Assembly (NCBI GenBank): GCA_028285315.1
Contig: JANQPU010000093.1
Span: 1-62,822 of the forward strand
Reading direction: 5' to 3'
Length of the DNA stretch: 62,822 bases
Source of the DNA: Acaryochloris sp. IP29b_bin.176
GTDB taxonomy: Bacteria > Cyanobacteriota > Cyanobacteriia > Thermosynechococcales > Thermosynechococcaceae
Positions 1 to 8,509 of this stretch are shown piece after piece; position 1 is the stretch's first letter, and each line of letters opens with the position of its first letter. Below the pieces are notes generated by a model. That model saw only the letters and a list, made by a program, of their open reading frames with translations. It was not told where the DNA came from and did not search any database. The position numbers were made by a program, and so were the translations under genes.

Positions 1-448
1 TTGAATTTGTGCATAATGCTAGAAAAAGGGGGAAAGCCTTGATGAGTAGCCTATTAGGCACCTTGCTTAGCTAACTCCCTGAAACACCGATTGAGCCAAG
101 ATTTATATAAAGAACTATAAACCAGGCATAAAAGGGTGAACTGGCATAGATGATGCCAATAGGGTTTAATTCGTATACTAGTTCACAGATTATTATGTTT
201 CTATAAAATTAAATTAATACATCTGGTGTGATTAGAGTGAATTCATTTTCAGTACCCTTTGAGGATTTTCTGATTGCCAGCATAGTATGTAAAATGCAAG
301 TAAATAAAAGAAATATCTCTGTTCTCTCTCTTGGAGTTTGTAATACACTAATTCTGAAGACTTACTCCCCAAATATTAAGTGACTCTAATTCTATGAAAT
401 AGTTATCTTTGTGTCTTGCAATTCTGCTAATCAATTAACAGGGCAACT
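1..448. other. AT-rich intergenic region
   Basis: No open frame, tRNA or clear hairpin was recognised here. The stretch is strongly AT-rich compared with the core genes further right and leads into the P450-like gene at 449. No HIP1 site was seen in it. Confidence 0.5.
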
Positions 449-1672
449 ATGAGTCTATTGATTTGCCTTTCGAACCGTCTTCAAATTCTGCTATTGCAGC
501 ACCCTTGTGCTTTGACTGCAATGATTCTGAGATTCTTTTATGTAGTAGATGTACTCAGTTATAGTATTGTTACTCCCCAGAAATTTCTAGGTAAACGACA
601 ACAACTTTTAGGGCAAAACTTTGCAGCTTTGGGTAGGATTATTATTGGTGAATATAGCCTTGCTGCAAAATTTATTGCAGAACCTCAGCAGAGAGAACCT
701 TATATAGGTCGTTTTCGATGTATACCCAACCGATTTTCCAAGCATTTTTTGCTTTTTCTTTCTGACAAGGAAGTTAAGGGTGATAATGCTCATTCAAAAG
801 CGAGATCAGCCATTTTGAATGTCGTATTTAAACCAGCCTTTGATAATACTGAGTCCCCAGAAGCTAAAGACCTCTTGGATCAATTAGCCACTATTGCCCA
901 TACTCATGGAAATCCTCCAGATTTAGATGAGATTAGCGATGATATCCAACGCACTGTTATCCAGTACATAATGTTGGTTCTGTTAGAAGCGAAGCCTTCT
1001 CCCCATCAAATATCTTCTCTTAAAACTCTATTCTTCTCTTCAAAACCGAGGGAATCATTGCTGATCTCAAAGGTGAAACCCTTAGCTCCTTCTGCTAAGC
1101 GATTGAAAGAGGTTGAACGATTAGAAGAGATCGCTCTTAACCTTATTGAGAACTCTCCTGTTGTTAGTAGATACAAGCCGACCAATGAACATGATTTAAG
1201 TCGAACAGAACTCAGTACTTTACTACTGCAAGCCATCGCAATTGCAGGATGTCTAGGTAGTGAGAGTTTACTCCGGTCCTTATTAACCAAGGTTCCACAC
1301 GATCTGGAGATCGACGTGGACAATCGTCTTGAAGTGTTACGGGTTGTTTTAGAAACGGCTCGTCGGCACTCTCCAGTGAATAACATCAATATCATCACCC
1401 AGACAGAAACAGAAGTGACGATCAATGACAGAAAACGTAAGTTTCCCAAGGGTACATTGTTCTCCGCGAACATCGGGTTGGCTAATCTAGACGATACGGT
1501 CTTTAAGAACCCCTTAGACTTCAATCCCCATCGAGACAACCTATTGGCAGCACTTAGCTTTAACTCTGTGGGTGAAGCAAAGCGGCGTGAGTGTCCAGGG
1601 CGCAGTATTGCAGAAAAAATGGGTTCTGATTTATTGGTCGCATTGCGATGCAAAACTGTTAAGAGCCATTGA
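449..1672 (+). CDS. Divergent cytochrome P450-like protein
   Basis: The 407-residue product has the landmarks of a cytochrome P450, a haem-thiolate monooxygenase. An ExxR motif (E302-T-A-R305) is followed by a proline-rich turn, then a typical stretch with 'FPKGT', 'DDTVFKNP' and 'FNPHRDN', and finally a Cys-ligand loop with CPGR at C382-R385. The Cys loop lacks the usual FGGG lead. An HSKAR segment near residue 115 may be the C-helix. The family usually has 400-500 residues, so this is close to full length, but the tail after the Cys loop is short. The true start could be a later ATG (521). It stands alone beside an IS remnant in AT-rich DNA, suggesting horizontal origin. Substrate unknown; CYP74-like activity is possible but not shown. 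Confidence 0.6.
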   Translation: MSLLICLSNRLQILLLQHPCALTAMILRFFYVVDVLSYSIVTPQKFLGKRQQLLGQNFAALGRIIIGEYSLAAKFIAEPQQREPYIGRFRCIPNRFSKHFLLFLSDKEVKGDNAHSKARSAILNVVFKPAFDNTESPEAKDLLDQLATIAHTHGNPPDLDEISDDIQRTVIQYIMLVLLEAKPSPHQISSLKTLFFSSKPRESLLISKVKPLAPSAKRLKEVERLEEIALNLIENSPVVSRYKPTNEHDLSRTELSTLLLQAIAIAGCLGSESLLRSLLTKVPHDLEIDVDNRLEVLRVVLETARRHSPVNNINIITQTETEVTINDRKRKFPKGTLFSANIGLANLDDTVFKNPLDFNPHRDNLLAALSFNSVGEAKRRECPGRSIAEKMGSDLLVALRCKTVKSH

Positions 1673-1762
1673 TTCTTCACAACGTAGCTCAGCTTGCCAG
1701 ACTTTGAAGTGTAACAATCTCTTCTAATTAAGTAATTAGAGGCTCATTGATTATGTCTCAAC

Positions 1763-2053
1763 TCATATCTTGCACCAAGATAATTGGAGGTCCAATCCCA
1801 GTTGCTGCATGCGAGGTCTGAGTTGTTCGACATCAGTTATCAACGTCATCACCAGTAAATGGGGGAACCACCACTCCATCGCTAGTCGGGCAGCTTGACC
1901 CCATTCAGGCAAGCCTGATATGGCAGTTGTTAGATAAGCCCAATGAGCTAACAAATAGGCAATCATCGACAATACCAACCAGCGATACACTCCTGTCCGT
2001 GTGCCTTGGGCAAATCGATCTAAACTAAACCGATGCTTGGTTGTCTTGAACCA
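1763..2053 (-). pseudogene. C-terminal remnant of an IS4-type transposase
   Basis: Reading the minus strand from a stop near 2054, the open frame begins with 'WFKTTKHRFSLDRFAQGTR' and continues through 'YRWLVLSMIAYLLAHW'. These are typical of the C-terminal end of IS4-superfamily DDE transposases, around the last catalytic region and the hydrophobic helix after it. No start codon, N-terminal or central domain is present, so this is a fragment of about 97 codons. No terminal inverted repeat was found around it. The call rests on recognising the motif style and not on alignment. Confidence 0.6.
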
Positions 2054-2409
2054 TCATCTCAGTTAACCCACCTTTCAAGTGGACCCTTTCATTAGAAAGC
2101 AGCTGGACCTAAATTGTGTGGGCTTGCAATTTGATACCTAATATCGCAACAATTATTGAAATTATTTCTCAATAGAAATGCCAGTTGTTGATAAAGTATC
2201 TTGTGAGCCATACATTAACTGCTTCACTTTCTTCTAGAGTCCTTAAACGGACTGTATTTTGGTGAATCAAGCGCTCTCAATAACAGGGCAATAGGATTTC
2301 CGACTGAGCTCTTACCTCATGAAGAAGTTGGTGCTGAGCAAGAAGTCCATCAAGCGAATTACGCTGCAAACTCCCCTATCGGGAGAATTTATTTAAAGGC
2401 GATTTCTGT
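2054..2409. other. Intergenic region
   Basis: No gene is supported here. It separates the transposase remnant from the membrane-protein cluster and should hold the promoter for the gene at 2410; no clear -35/-10 pair was picked out. Confidence 0.4.
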
Positions 2410-3021
2410 ATGCAACAACCGATTGATTTAAAACCTGTAACTTTCCCAAAAACAAAAGATATTGCCACAATCTGCGTTTATGCATTGGGCCTGCTATCAG
2501 CAGGCTTGTTTCTATTTTTGCCTGTTGTCAATATTCTGAGCCCCAGTCCTTGGCAGCGATCGATGGGAGTGATTCATGGAGTTGCCGCTCTCTTAGCAAC
2601 TGTTGTGATTGCATATGCGGGGCATCTAGCATTTCCCTTATTGCGGGGGTCTCATCGAATATTGTCACAAGTTCGCACCGTGATCTTTTGGGCCTCGTTT
2701 ATCGCTTTTTTAGCGATTGCTTCTGGCAATTGGGCCTATATGCGATATCGAGCGCCGCTAGGGGGTGCCCGCCGCTGGATTTTGGAGAATACACCGTTAG
2801 TTCACTACTTATTTATGGAGTACCACAAATTTATAGTGCTGTTTACCCTGCCGTTAGGTGTAGCTTCAGCCTGGGTGTTGTGGCAATACGGCGATCAAAT
2901 TATGGAGCGTCAGCATCGTGTGGTTCTGTCCGCTACCTGCATCGTCATGATGGCCATGATGTTCTTTGCCATGGGTGGGTTTGTTAGTGGGCTCAATGTA
3001 GCCCGTATTCACAGTTTGTAG
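2410..3021 (+). CDS. Uncharacterised five-helix membrane protein with conserved-looking histidines
   Basis: The 203-residue protein has about five hydrophobic helices (roughly residues 18-40, 52-76, 90-112, 133-155 and 172-195). Several histidines sit in or beside helices ('GVIHGV', 'YAGHLAF', 'HYLFMEYHKF'), a pattern that could bind haem b or a metal, but no family is recognised. It is the first of three closely spaced membrane genes (gaps of 18 and 28 bp), so an operon is likely. A function in electron transfer is only a guess from the histidines. Confidence 0.7.
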   Translation: MQQPIDLKPVTFPKTKDIATICVYALGLLSAGLFLFLPVVNILSPSPWQRSMGVIHGVAALLATVVIAYAGHLAFPLLRGSHRILSQVRTVIFWASFIAFLAIASGNWAYMRYRAPLGGARRWILENTPLVHYLFMEYHKFIVLFTLPLGVASAWVLWQYGDQIMERQHRVVLSATCIVMMAMMFFAMGGFVSGLNVARIHSL

Positions 3022-3039
3022 TTCAGCCACTATTAACCG

Positions 3040-3495
3040 ATGAAATCAATGTCACAACCGCTCTATCTCAAAGTGGGGAATTGGCTTAAACAATTTCCCC
3101 AATCTATTGCTACCGGAGCTTCAGAGGCCCCAACTGTATCTGGACCTGCTGCCGCTGCTCTCCTGAGCGCTGCATTTAGCTGCTTTTTATGCATGGTGAA
3201 TCAACACTTAACGGTCTTATTTAAGGGTTGGAATGCCATTGTTTGGTCCTTAGGGGACTGGATTCCGGGGAGTCGCACTTCTGATCAAGTTTATGGAGAA
3301 ATTGGCAGCTATTCTGGCAAGGAAACCATCATGCTTGTCAGTTGGCTCTTGAGTTGGGTGATCCTATATCAGCTCTGGAAAACGCGGAATATTCGCGCGA
3401 GCAGCCTATATGGAGGTCTGATCTTTTTTCTGGTGGCTGCCACTGTTATGAATTGGCATCCGATTTTCCCGTACTTACCTTTAATGCCCCATTAA
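3040..3495 (+). CDS. Uncharacterised membrane protein
   Basis: The 151-residue protein has about three transmembrane stretches (residues 34-56, 92-111 and 118-140) and a polar region between the first two. It starts 18 bp after the preceding membrane gene and ends 28 bp before the next, so the three are probably cotranscribed. A second in-frame ATG at 3049 is an alternative start. Histidines lie near the first helix ('NQHLTV') and at the C terminus. No known family is recognised. Confidence 0.65.
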   Translation: MKSMSQPLYLKVGNWLKQFPQSIATGASEAPTVSGPAAAALLSAAFSCFLCMVNQHLTVLFKGWNAIVWSLGDWIPGSRTSDQVYGEIGSYSGKETIMLVSWLLSWVILYQLWKTRNIRASSLYGGLIFFLVAATVMNWHPIFPYLPLMPH

Positions 3496-3523
3496 CGATA
3501 TTCTTTGAGGTTCTATCAACACT

Positions 3524-3730
3524 ATGCAAACTCAGATAAAGATCTCCTCAACTCGCTTAACAACACGCTCCATGCATAAGTATGTGATCTTTGGTGTGGG
3601 AATTTGGATGGTTTTTATAGGCACATTTGCGATCGCATATGTCCGAGTCAGCCATAGTCAACCCTTTGTAGGGGAGCCTTTTCAGTCCTTATCACCCCAT
3701 GAAACCCAAAAGCCCGAGTCTTCCTATTAG
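3524..3730 (+). CDS. Small single-pass membrane protein
   Basis: This 68-residue protein has one hydrophobic helix around residues 20-42 after a basic N terminus, with a polar C-terminal tail, so it is probably anchored with the tail outside the cytoplasm. It closes the three-gene membrane cluster. The small size and position suggest an accessory subunit of whatever complex the two larger proteins form; this is inference only. Confidence 0.5.
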   Translation: MQTQIKISSTRLTTRSMHKYVIFGVGIWMVFIGTFAIAYVRVSHSQPFVGEPFQSLSPHETQKPESSY

Positions 3731-3861
3731 ATCTCGGTGTGCTGCTTGCCTTTTGGCCAACAGGGTGAGGTGTCATGAGGAATCAAAGGTGAACGGTTAT
3801 TTTTTTCACGTTTATCTGAAGAGGATTAGTTCGGCTTATATCTATCCATATAGATGATTAG

Positions 3862-3898
3862 TTAGTATTAATTGATATTAATTCTCAATTAATACTAA
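3862..3898. repeat. Perfect 14-bp AT-rich inverted repeat
   Basis: TTAGTATTAATTGA (3862-3875) is repeated in inverted orientation at 3885-3898, with a 9-bp spacer. The arms match exactly. It lies in the 394-bp gap between the small membrane gene and the YwiC-like gene. It has no T-run typical of a terminator, so an operator for a dimeric regulator is as likely as a transcript-end hairpin. The rest of the gap (3731-4124) holds nothing else recognised. Confidence 0.6.
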
Positions 3899-4124
3899 GG
3901 TGTTGTTGGATCTAATCGGTTCCAAACTCTTCTAAAACAAGTGGGTTGCCATATCCCTCGATGAGGTGACCTCACTGGTCATGAAACCTGATTCACTTGA
4001 GCCGTGCTAACAAGGGAAGTCATAGATCCTGGCTCCCCTTGTTTTTTTGTGATCTGAAAGCTGGTTGTCCCGCTTTGAAGATAAATGCAGTTGATCTTCC
4101 CTCATTGTTTTGTTTCTCATTCAG

Positions 4125-4905
4125 TATGCACGCTTGGTATCGCCCCACTTTTGCACCAGAACATGGTGCTTTGCTGGTTTTATTGGGCTCCTTGCTTTCT
4201 GGAGCCGCCTTAGCCCAGACTTGGTCATTAGACACAACTTTGGCTTGCTGCTGTGCGGGTTGCGCTTTGCAAGCAGAGCATCCATTCATTGTCCAACTCA
4301 AACAGCGACGAACGTGGAAACCTCGATATTTAGTTTGGGCTGGTATCTATGGAGGGTCTAGCTTAGCTATCGCCATCTATCTAGCTGGTCAGACCCCAAT
4401 ATTGATCGGGTTGTATCTATGCGGTACAGCTGCGCTGATCCTAGATGCGATCGCAGTGCTGAGGCATCAACAGAAATCAATCGCGAATGAACTGGTCATG
4501 TTTGCTGCCATCTGCCTGTCCACGCTGTTGGCCTATGGCGCTACCACAGGTATCTTGACTACCCAAGCATGGGGCCTATGGATCTTGAATTCATTATTTT
4601 ATGCCAGCGCTATTTTTACGATTAAGCTTCGCAAAACTAAAACAAATGATCTGAAGCCTGGCTTAATCTTCTTGGGTATTGCAGTTCTGATCACCCTGGG
4701 ATTGTTCTATCGCCAATGGCTGTTGCCATTAACCGCCCTGACCTTTGCAGTGGCCTTTTTGAAGTTTGCCGTAGTTATTTGGCAACGAGACTGGTATACC
4801 CAATGTCGCTTCGAACATTTTGCCCGGTTTGAAACCTATTTCACAGTGGCCTATGTCTGCCTGGTGACGTTGACGGTGTTACCACCAACCTTGCCTAGTG
4901 CATGA
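4125..4905 (+). CDS. YwiC-like membrane protein
   Basis: From ATG 4125 the product is 259 residues and starts 'MHAWYRPTFAPEHGALLVL'. The R-P-x-x-x-P-E-H-G-A signature near the N terminus matches the YwiC-like family of polytopic membrane proteins, followed by about seven to eight hydrophobic helices. The frame is open back to 3997, but that extension is polar and poorly conserved in style, so the later ATG is preferred. In Bacillus subtilis ywiC lies in the narK-fnr region, but its biochemical role is not established. Here it stands between a small membrane cluster and a ferredoxin gene on the same strand. Confidence 0.65.
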
Positions 4906-4958
4906 ATGGAGCATCAGCTCTTTATAGAACATAGCTGCTTTCGTTTAGGAGATGTGTG

Positions 4959-5261
4959 ATGACAACCTACTACCAAGTCACTTTAGTCAATGAAGAGAAG
5001 GGCCTCGAAGAAACAATTGAGGTTCCAGACGACGAATATATCTTGGATGTCGCTGAAGATAATAGCCTCGATCTGCCATTTTCCTGTCGGGCGGGAGCTT
5101 GTTCCTCTTGTGCTGGCAAGGTACTAGAAGGCACGGTCGATCAAGCCGATCAATCCTTCCTAGATGATGACCAAATTGGGGAAGGCTATGCCCTACTCTG
5201 TGTCACCTATGCCTTATCGGACTGCATCATTATGACCGATCAAGAGGAAGGGCTGTATTAG
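4959..5261 (+). CDS. Plant-type [2Fe-2S] ferredoxin
   Basis: The 100-residue protein is a soluble one-electron carrier of the photosynthetic ferredoxin family. The cluster-binding pattern is visible: C-R-A-G-A-C-S-S-C (about residues 41-49) and a fourth Cys near residue 79 in 'LLCVTY'. The acidic surface and length match the family (about 97-100). ATG 4959 follows an AGGAG box at 4948-4952; a GTG directly in front (4956) is in frame but less likely. It differs from the classic PetF in its N-terminal '[19 protein letters not shown]', so it may be a secondary ferredoxin for a specific pathway. The gene is 53 bp downstream of the YwiC-like gene. Confidence 0.9.
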   Translation: MTTYYQVTLVNEEKGLEETIEVPDDEYILDVAEDNSLDLPFSCRAGACSSCAGKVLEGTVDQADQSFLDDDQIGEGYALLCVTYALSDCIIMTDQEEGLY

Positions 5262-5330
5262 AGCAATGGAGTGATCGATATGAAATCCTCGGCAAGAGAC
5301 ATAACAGACTGAACCAACTGGAGAACTCAA

Positions 5331-6965
5331 TTAAGACTTACGAATCGTCCATAGTGGGAACTGCTGCGTTTTGGTAATCTGGACACCTTCAATCCCTTTA
5401 CCGCTGAACGCATATTCCTTGCGCTGAACCAGGGGGATATAGGGAATATCTTCAGCTAGAATCTCCTGGACCTGGGTCAAAATAGTCTGGCGTTCTTGAT
5501 CATCTTGAGTTTGGCGCTGTTGCTCGATCAGTTGATTCACTTTGCTGTTGTAGTAAAAGGAACCAAGAGAGCGGCTAGCGCCTTCTTCACAGCCCGTGGC
5601 CTCAGTTCCGTTGCTGCAAGACAGAAAAGGCTGAATATAGGTATCAGGGTCAAAAAAGTCAGGATACCAATTAACTAAATAGGAGGGATAAATCCCTTTC
5701 GACAAGCTGTTGTTGCCAACGGTAGATTCCACCCCTTCTAATTTCAGCTTGAGAATCCCTTGAGAGCGTTCTTCAACGACGGCTTTTATCAAGTTAGCGA
5801 TCAGCCGCCGAGCAACATAATTCGATGGATACCACAGGTCCAAGGTAAGCGGTTTTTGGGCAGAATAGCCTGCAGCCGTCAATAGCTGACGGGCTTGAGC
5901 CGCATCCCCATCACCATATTTGCTTTGAAATACAGGTCGAGCTGCATCGAACGTACTAGGAATGAGGCTATAGAGGGGCTCTGCTTGTCCCTGGAAAACC
6001 CGTTCTTTGATCAAGGGTCGATCTACGAGTAGGGCAATCGCCCGTCGAACCGTTGCCTGATCTAACGGTTTCTGCTTCACGTTCAACACCATATGCGTGA
6101 CGGCATTGCCCTTGGCCTCAATCACTTGCCAGCCAGCCGACGATGCTTCTACCTGTAGACGTTGAATTTGATCCGTTTCTAGGCCTTGATAGCCAACGTC
6201 AATTGCGCCAGTTTGAAACTGGTTAAAGAGGTTAGCGGGGGTCGATAAGAGCTGTAGATTGATGCCTTGATTGGCAGGCTTTGCTCCCCAATACTGATCA
6301 AACACATCTAAGCGGATAAAGTCGCTTTTATAATCAACCAGTTTGTAGGGGCCAGTTCCTACAAAACTTTTGGGTTTAAAGGCACCGGGACCAATGGAGT
6401 AAGCTTGCGGTGAAACCGCACAAGCCCCGAAAAAGGTCAACAGAGCAGGTAAGGCCGCAAAGGGCTGGTTGAGGGTAATTTGAAGTTCATCGTCTCTAGA
6501 CGCTTTCACTTCTGAAATCGGCTCAGCCAGCAAGAAGGATGGTTGTCCGCCATTTTCCATAAACCGCCGCAAGGAAAAAGCCATAGCCTCGGCATTAAAG
6601 GGGGTGCCATCGTGAAACAAAACCCCTTGCCGCAAGGGAATCGTGTACGTAAGGCCATCCTCGCTGACAGTGGGCAATGCGGTTGCTAAGTGTGGCTTCA
6701 GCGTGGTGTTGTCTAAGTCATAGCTATAGAGGGTTTCCCCCATGTTGTAGAGCAATGTTGCGGGGAAGAGTTCATAAGCATCCGCCGGATCAATTGTCCG
6801 AATCTTGGCGGTGCTACCCAAGATAATTCGACCATCGCCCGAATGGGCAGGCAAGTCAGACGGACGGGGGCTACAACTGAGAACCAGGAACACGGCCAGA
6901 CAAAATAGCCCAATCCACTTGCGAGAGGGCTTATGGCGCTGGAATCGGGTTGCGATCGCTTTCAC
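5331..6965 (-). CDS. ABC transporter substrate-binding lipoprotein, family 5 (peptide/nickel type)
   Basis: The 544-residue protein belongs to SBP_bac_5, the binding proteins of peptide, nickel or opine ABC importers. The N terminus has basic residues, a hydrophobic stretch and a lipobox (LVLSC, Cys near 31), so it should be a lipid-anchored periplasmic protein. The family signature is clear: 'DPADAYE', 'LRQGVLFHDGTPFNAEAM' and 'VGTGPYKL'. Start is GTG at 6965; the beginning of the gene overlaps a HIP1 octamer. No permease or ATPase genes are adjacent, so it is an orphan component. The substrate cannot be told from sequence. Confidence 0.9.
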   Translation of the reverse strand: MKAIATRFQRHKPSRKWIGLFCLAVFLVLSCSPRPSDLPAHSGDGRIILGSTAKIRTIDPADAYELFPATLLYNMGETLYSYDLDNTTLKPHLATALPTVSEDGLTYTIPLRQGVLFHDGTPFNAEAMAFSLRRFMENGGQPSFLLAEPISEVKASRDDELQITLNQPFAALPALLTFFGACAVSPQAYSIGPGAFKPKSFVGTGPYKLVDYKSDFIRLDVFDQYWGAKPANQGINLQLLSTPANLFNQFQTGAIDVGYQGLETDQIQRLQVEASSAGWQVIEAKGNAVTHMVLNVKQKPLDQATVRRAIALLVDRPLIKERVFQGQAEPLYSLIPSTFDAARPVFQSKYGDGDAAQARQLLTAAGYSAQKPLTLDLWYPSNYVARRLIANLIKAVVEERSQGILKLKLEGVESTVGNNSLSKGIYPSYLVNWYPDFFDPDTYIQPFLSCSNGTEATGCEEGASRSLGSFYYNSKVNQLIEQQRQTQDDQERQTILTQVQEILAEDIPYIPLVQRKEYAFSGKGIEGVQITKTQQFPLWTIRKS

Positions 6966-7031
6966 AATACAACCCCTTGACGGCCACCCTCTAAGGTAAA
7001 AGCCTTCAGGTTGATTTCAACCCCGATAGTT

Positions 7032-7559
7032 CTACTCACAATACAAGGTATCCCGTGTATCTCGTCCTGTTACTGGATTAGTGCCTTGGGCAATCGCACA
7101 TAACATTTCCATCGTGTCATCTCGCAAATCAACATCTGTAAAATCTGCACCATCAATAATGGCTTTGCGAAATTCAGCATTGAAGGCAAACGCTCCTTCT
7201 AGATTGGCATTGGTGAGATTGGCACGGGCAAATCTGGCACTATCTAAGGTGGCAACGCTGAGGTTAGCCCCTTCCAAATTGACATCTTCTAGGTTAGCTG
7301 CAAAAAAGCTGACCCCCCGTAAATCACTATGGCTAAAATTGCTGCCTCGTAGATCAGCCTTAGTAAAGCTGGCATCGGTTAAATCGCGATTGGAAAAATC
7401 AGCATTCAATAAAATCTCTTTGTTATACACATCTGCCCAGGCAGTAGGTAGCCAGTGGGTTAAACTTAAGATCACCAGGACTCCTGCCAACACACAACGC
7501 TGCAAGATGCGCCTCAGTTGGGGAAAACGGATAGAGAAGTTTGAATCATTCATTTTCAT
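7032..7559 (-). CDS. Exported pentapeptide-repeat protein
   Basis: The 175-residue protein has a basic N terminus, a hydrophobic segment (about residues 23-40) ending in an AWA-D cleavage-like site, and then tandem A(D/N)LxX pentapeptides from about 50 to 145 that should fold into a right-handed quadrilateral helix. The C terminus has two Cys in 'LCAIAQG' and 'LYCE', as in thylakoid-lumen pentapeptide proteins. It is probably lumenal or periplasmic. Function of this family is unknown. ATG at 7553 is an alternative start. It is divergent from yraN. Confidence 0.8.
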   Translation of the reverse strand: MKMNDSNFSIRFPQLRRILQRCVLAGVLVILSLTHWLPTAWADVYNKEILLNADFSNRDLTDASFTKADLRGSNFSHSDLRGVSFFAANLEDVNLEGANLSVATLDSARFARANLTNANLEGAFAFNAEFRKAIIDGADFTDVDLRDDTMEMLCAIAQGTNPVTGRDTRDTLYCE

Positions 7560-7662
7560 AATTCTTGTCTATTATTCGGGAATTAACGACGCCATCAGGG
7601 ATGACAAAGCCATATAGTCTATCCTTATGATCCTATCGGACTCTTGCCTGCTTGACGGAAAT

Positions 7663-8187
7663 ATGACCTCACCTTCTCAACCTCGTCCCGGTCGATGGCT
7701 CCAAACTGCTCAAGTGGGAGAGTGGGGTGAGCAACTGGTCTGTCGGTGGCTCACGCAACAACATTGGCAAATCCTAGAGAGACGATGGCATTGTCGGTGG
7801 GGCGAAATCGACATTATTGCTAGATCTTGCTCCTCCAGCCGAGATGCACAAAGTGGTGCTGATCGCTTGGCCTTTGTGGAAGTTAAAACGCGTCAGTCTC
7901 GAAATTGGGATGCGGATGGTCGATTGGCAATTACGCCGCAAAAACAACAGAAACTGTGGAAAACAGCCCAAATTTTTTTAGGGAAGCATCCCGATCTATC
8001 CGAGCTATTCTGTCAATTTGATGTGGCTTTGGTGCAGTGTAACCCAACCTCAGAGCTTGCTCCCTCAGCTCAGGTCAATATCCATGATGTGTTGCAAGCT
8101 TCTACGATTGACTTCAGTCGCCCCATCCAAGTGGGGGCATATCAATTCTTGTTGCTGGATTATATTGAATCAGCGTTTACGCTGTAA
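7663..8187 (+). CDS. YraN (UPF0102) endonuclease-like protein
   Basis: The protein has the UPF0102/YraN pattern: G-E-x-x-A/V-x-x-W-L in the first helix ('GEWGEQLVCRWL'), then W-G-E-I-D-I-I-A, then F-V-E-V-K-T-R, the D-x(n)-E-x-K arrangement of a Holliday-junction-resolvase-like fold. The family is about 120-150 residues; from ATG 7663 this one is 174. The frame extends to 7627, but that part is not family-like. It is predicted to be cytoplasmic. The biochemical role of YraN is poorly known. Confidence 0.8.
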   Translation: MTSPSQPRPGRWLQTAQVGEWGEQLVCRWLTQQHWQILERRWHCRWGEIDIIARSCSSSRDAQSGADRLAFVEVKTRQSRNWDADGRLAITPQKQQKLWKTAQIFLGKHPDLSELFCQFDVALVQCNPTSELAPSAQVNIHDVLQASTIDFSRPIQVGAYQFLLLDYIESAFTL

Positions 8188-8340
8188 GGCATTTATGAGT
8201 GTTCGCCTGTCTCTTCAGACGGATGTTCCAGGCCATTCAAACGGTGCTGCTTAATCCTAGTCCAGCCATCTTGGCCTGGAGTATGGGGTGTTGGATTGGG
8301 ATTAACTCAGATCGCTAGGACTGGTTGGTGATCCCCTTAA

Positions 8341-8378
8341 GGGATCTTTTTGTTATGTATTCATAACAAAAAGATCCC
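8341..8378. terminator. Perfect 17-bp hairpin, possible bidirectional terminator
   Basis: The arm GGGATCTTTTTGTTATG (8341-8357) is followed by a 4-nt loop and its exact complement (8362-8378). The arms contain a T5/A5 tract. It lies 150 bp after yraN and 130 bp before the DUF4912 gene, in a 322-bp gap with no gene. The stem has unusual internal T-run placement, so a terminator is probable but not typical. Confidence 0.55.
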
Positions 8379-8509
8379 CAAATATACTTACTTTTCGTTA
8401 ATTGTCGATATTTACTGGCTTTTGAGCCTTGACGAACTTAGTGATCTCGGACATATTTGTTAACAAAGCGATCCCCAACTAGTTATATTTACTCAAGGTT
8501 AACTGTGGA

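Noticed and set aside
8018-8254. 78-codon ORF at the end of yraN
   Set aside because: Lies in another frame of yraN for most of its length, with no ribosome-binding site.
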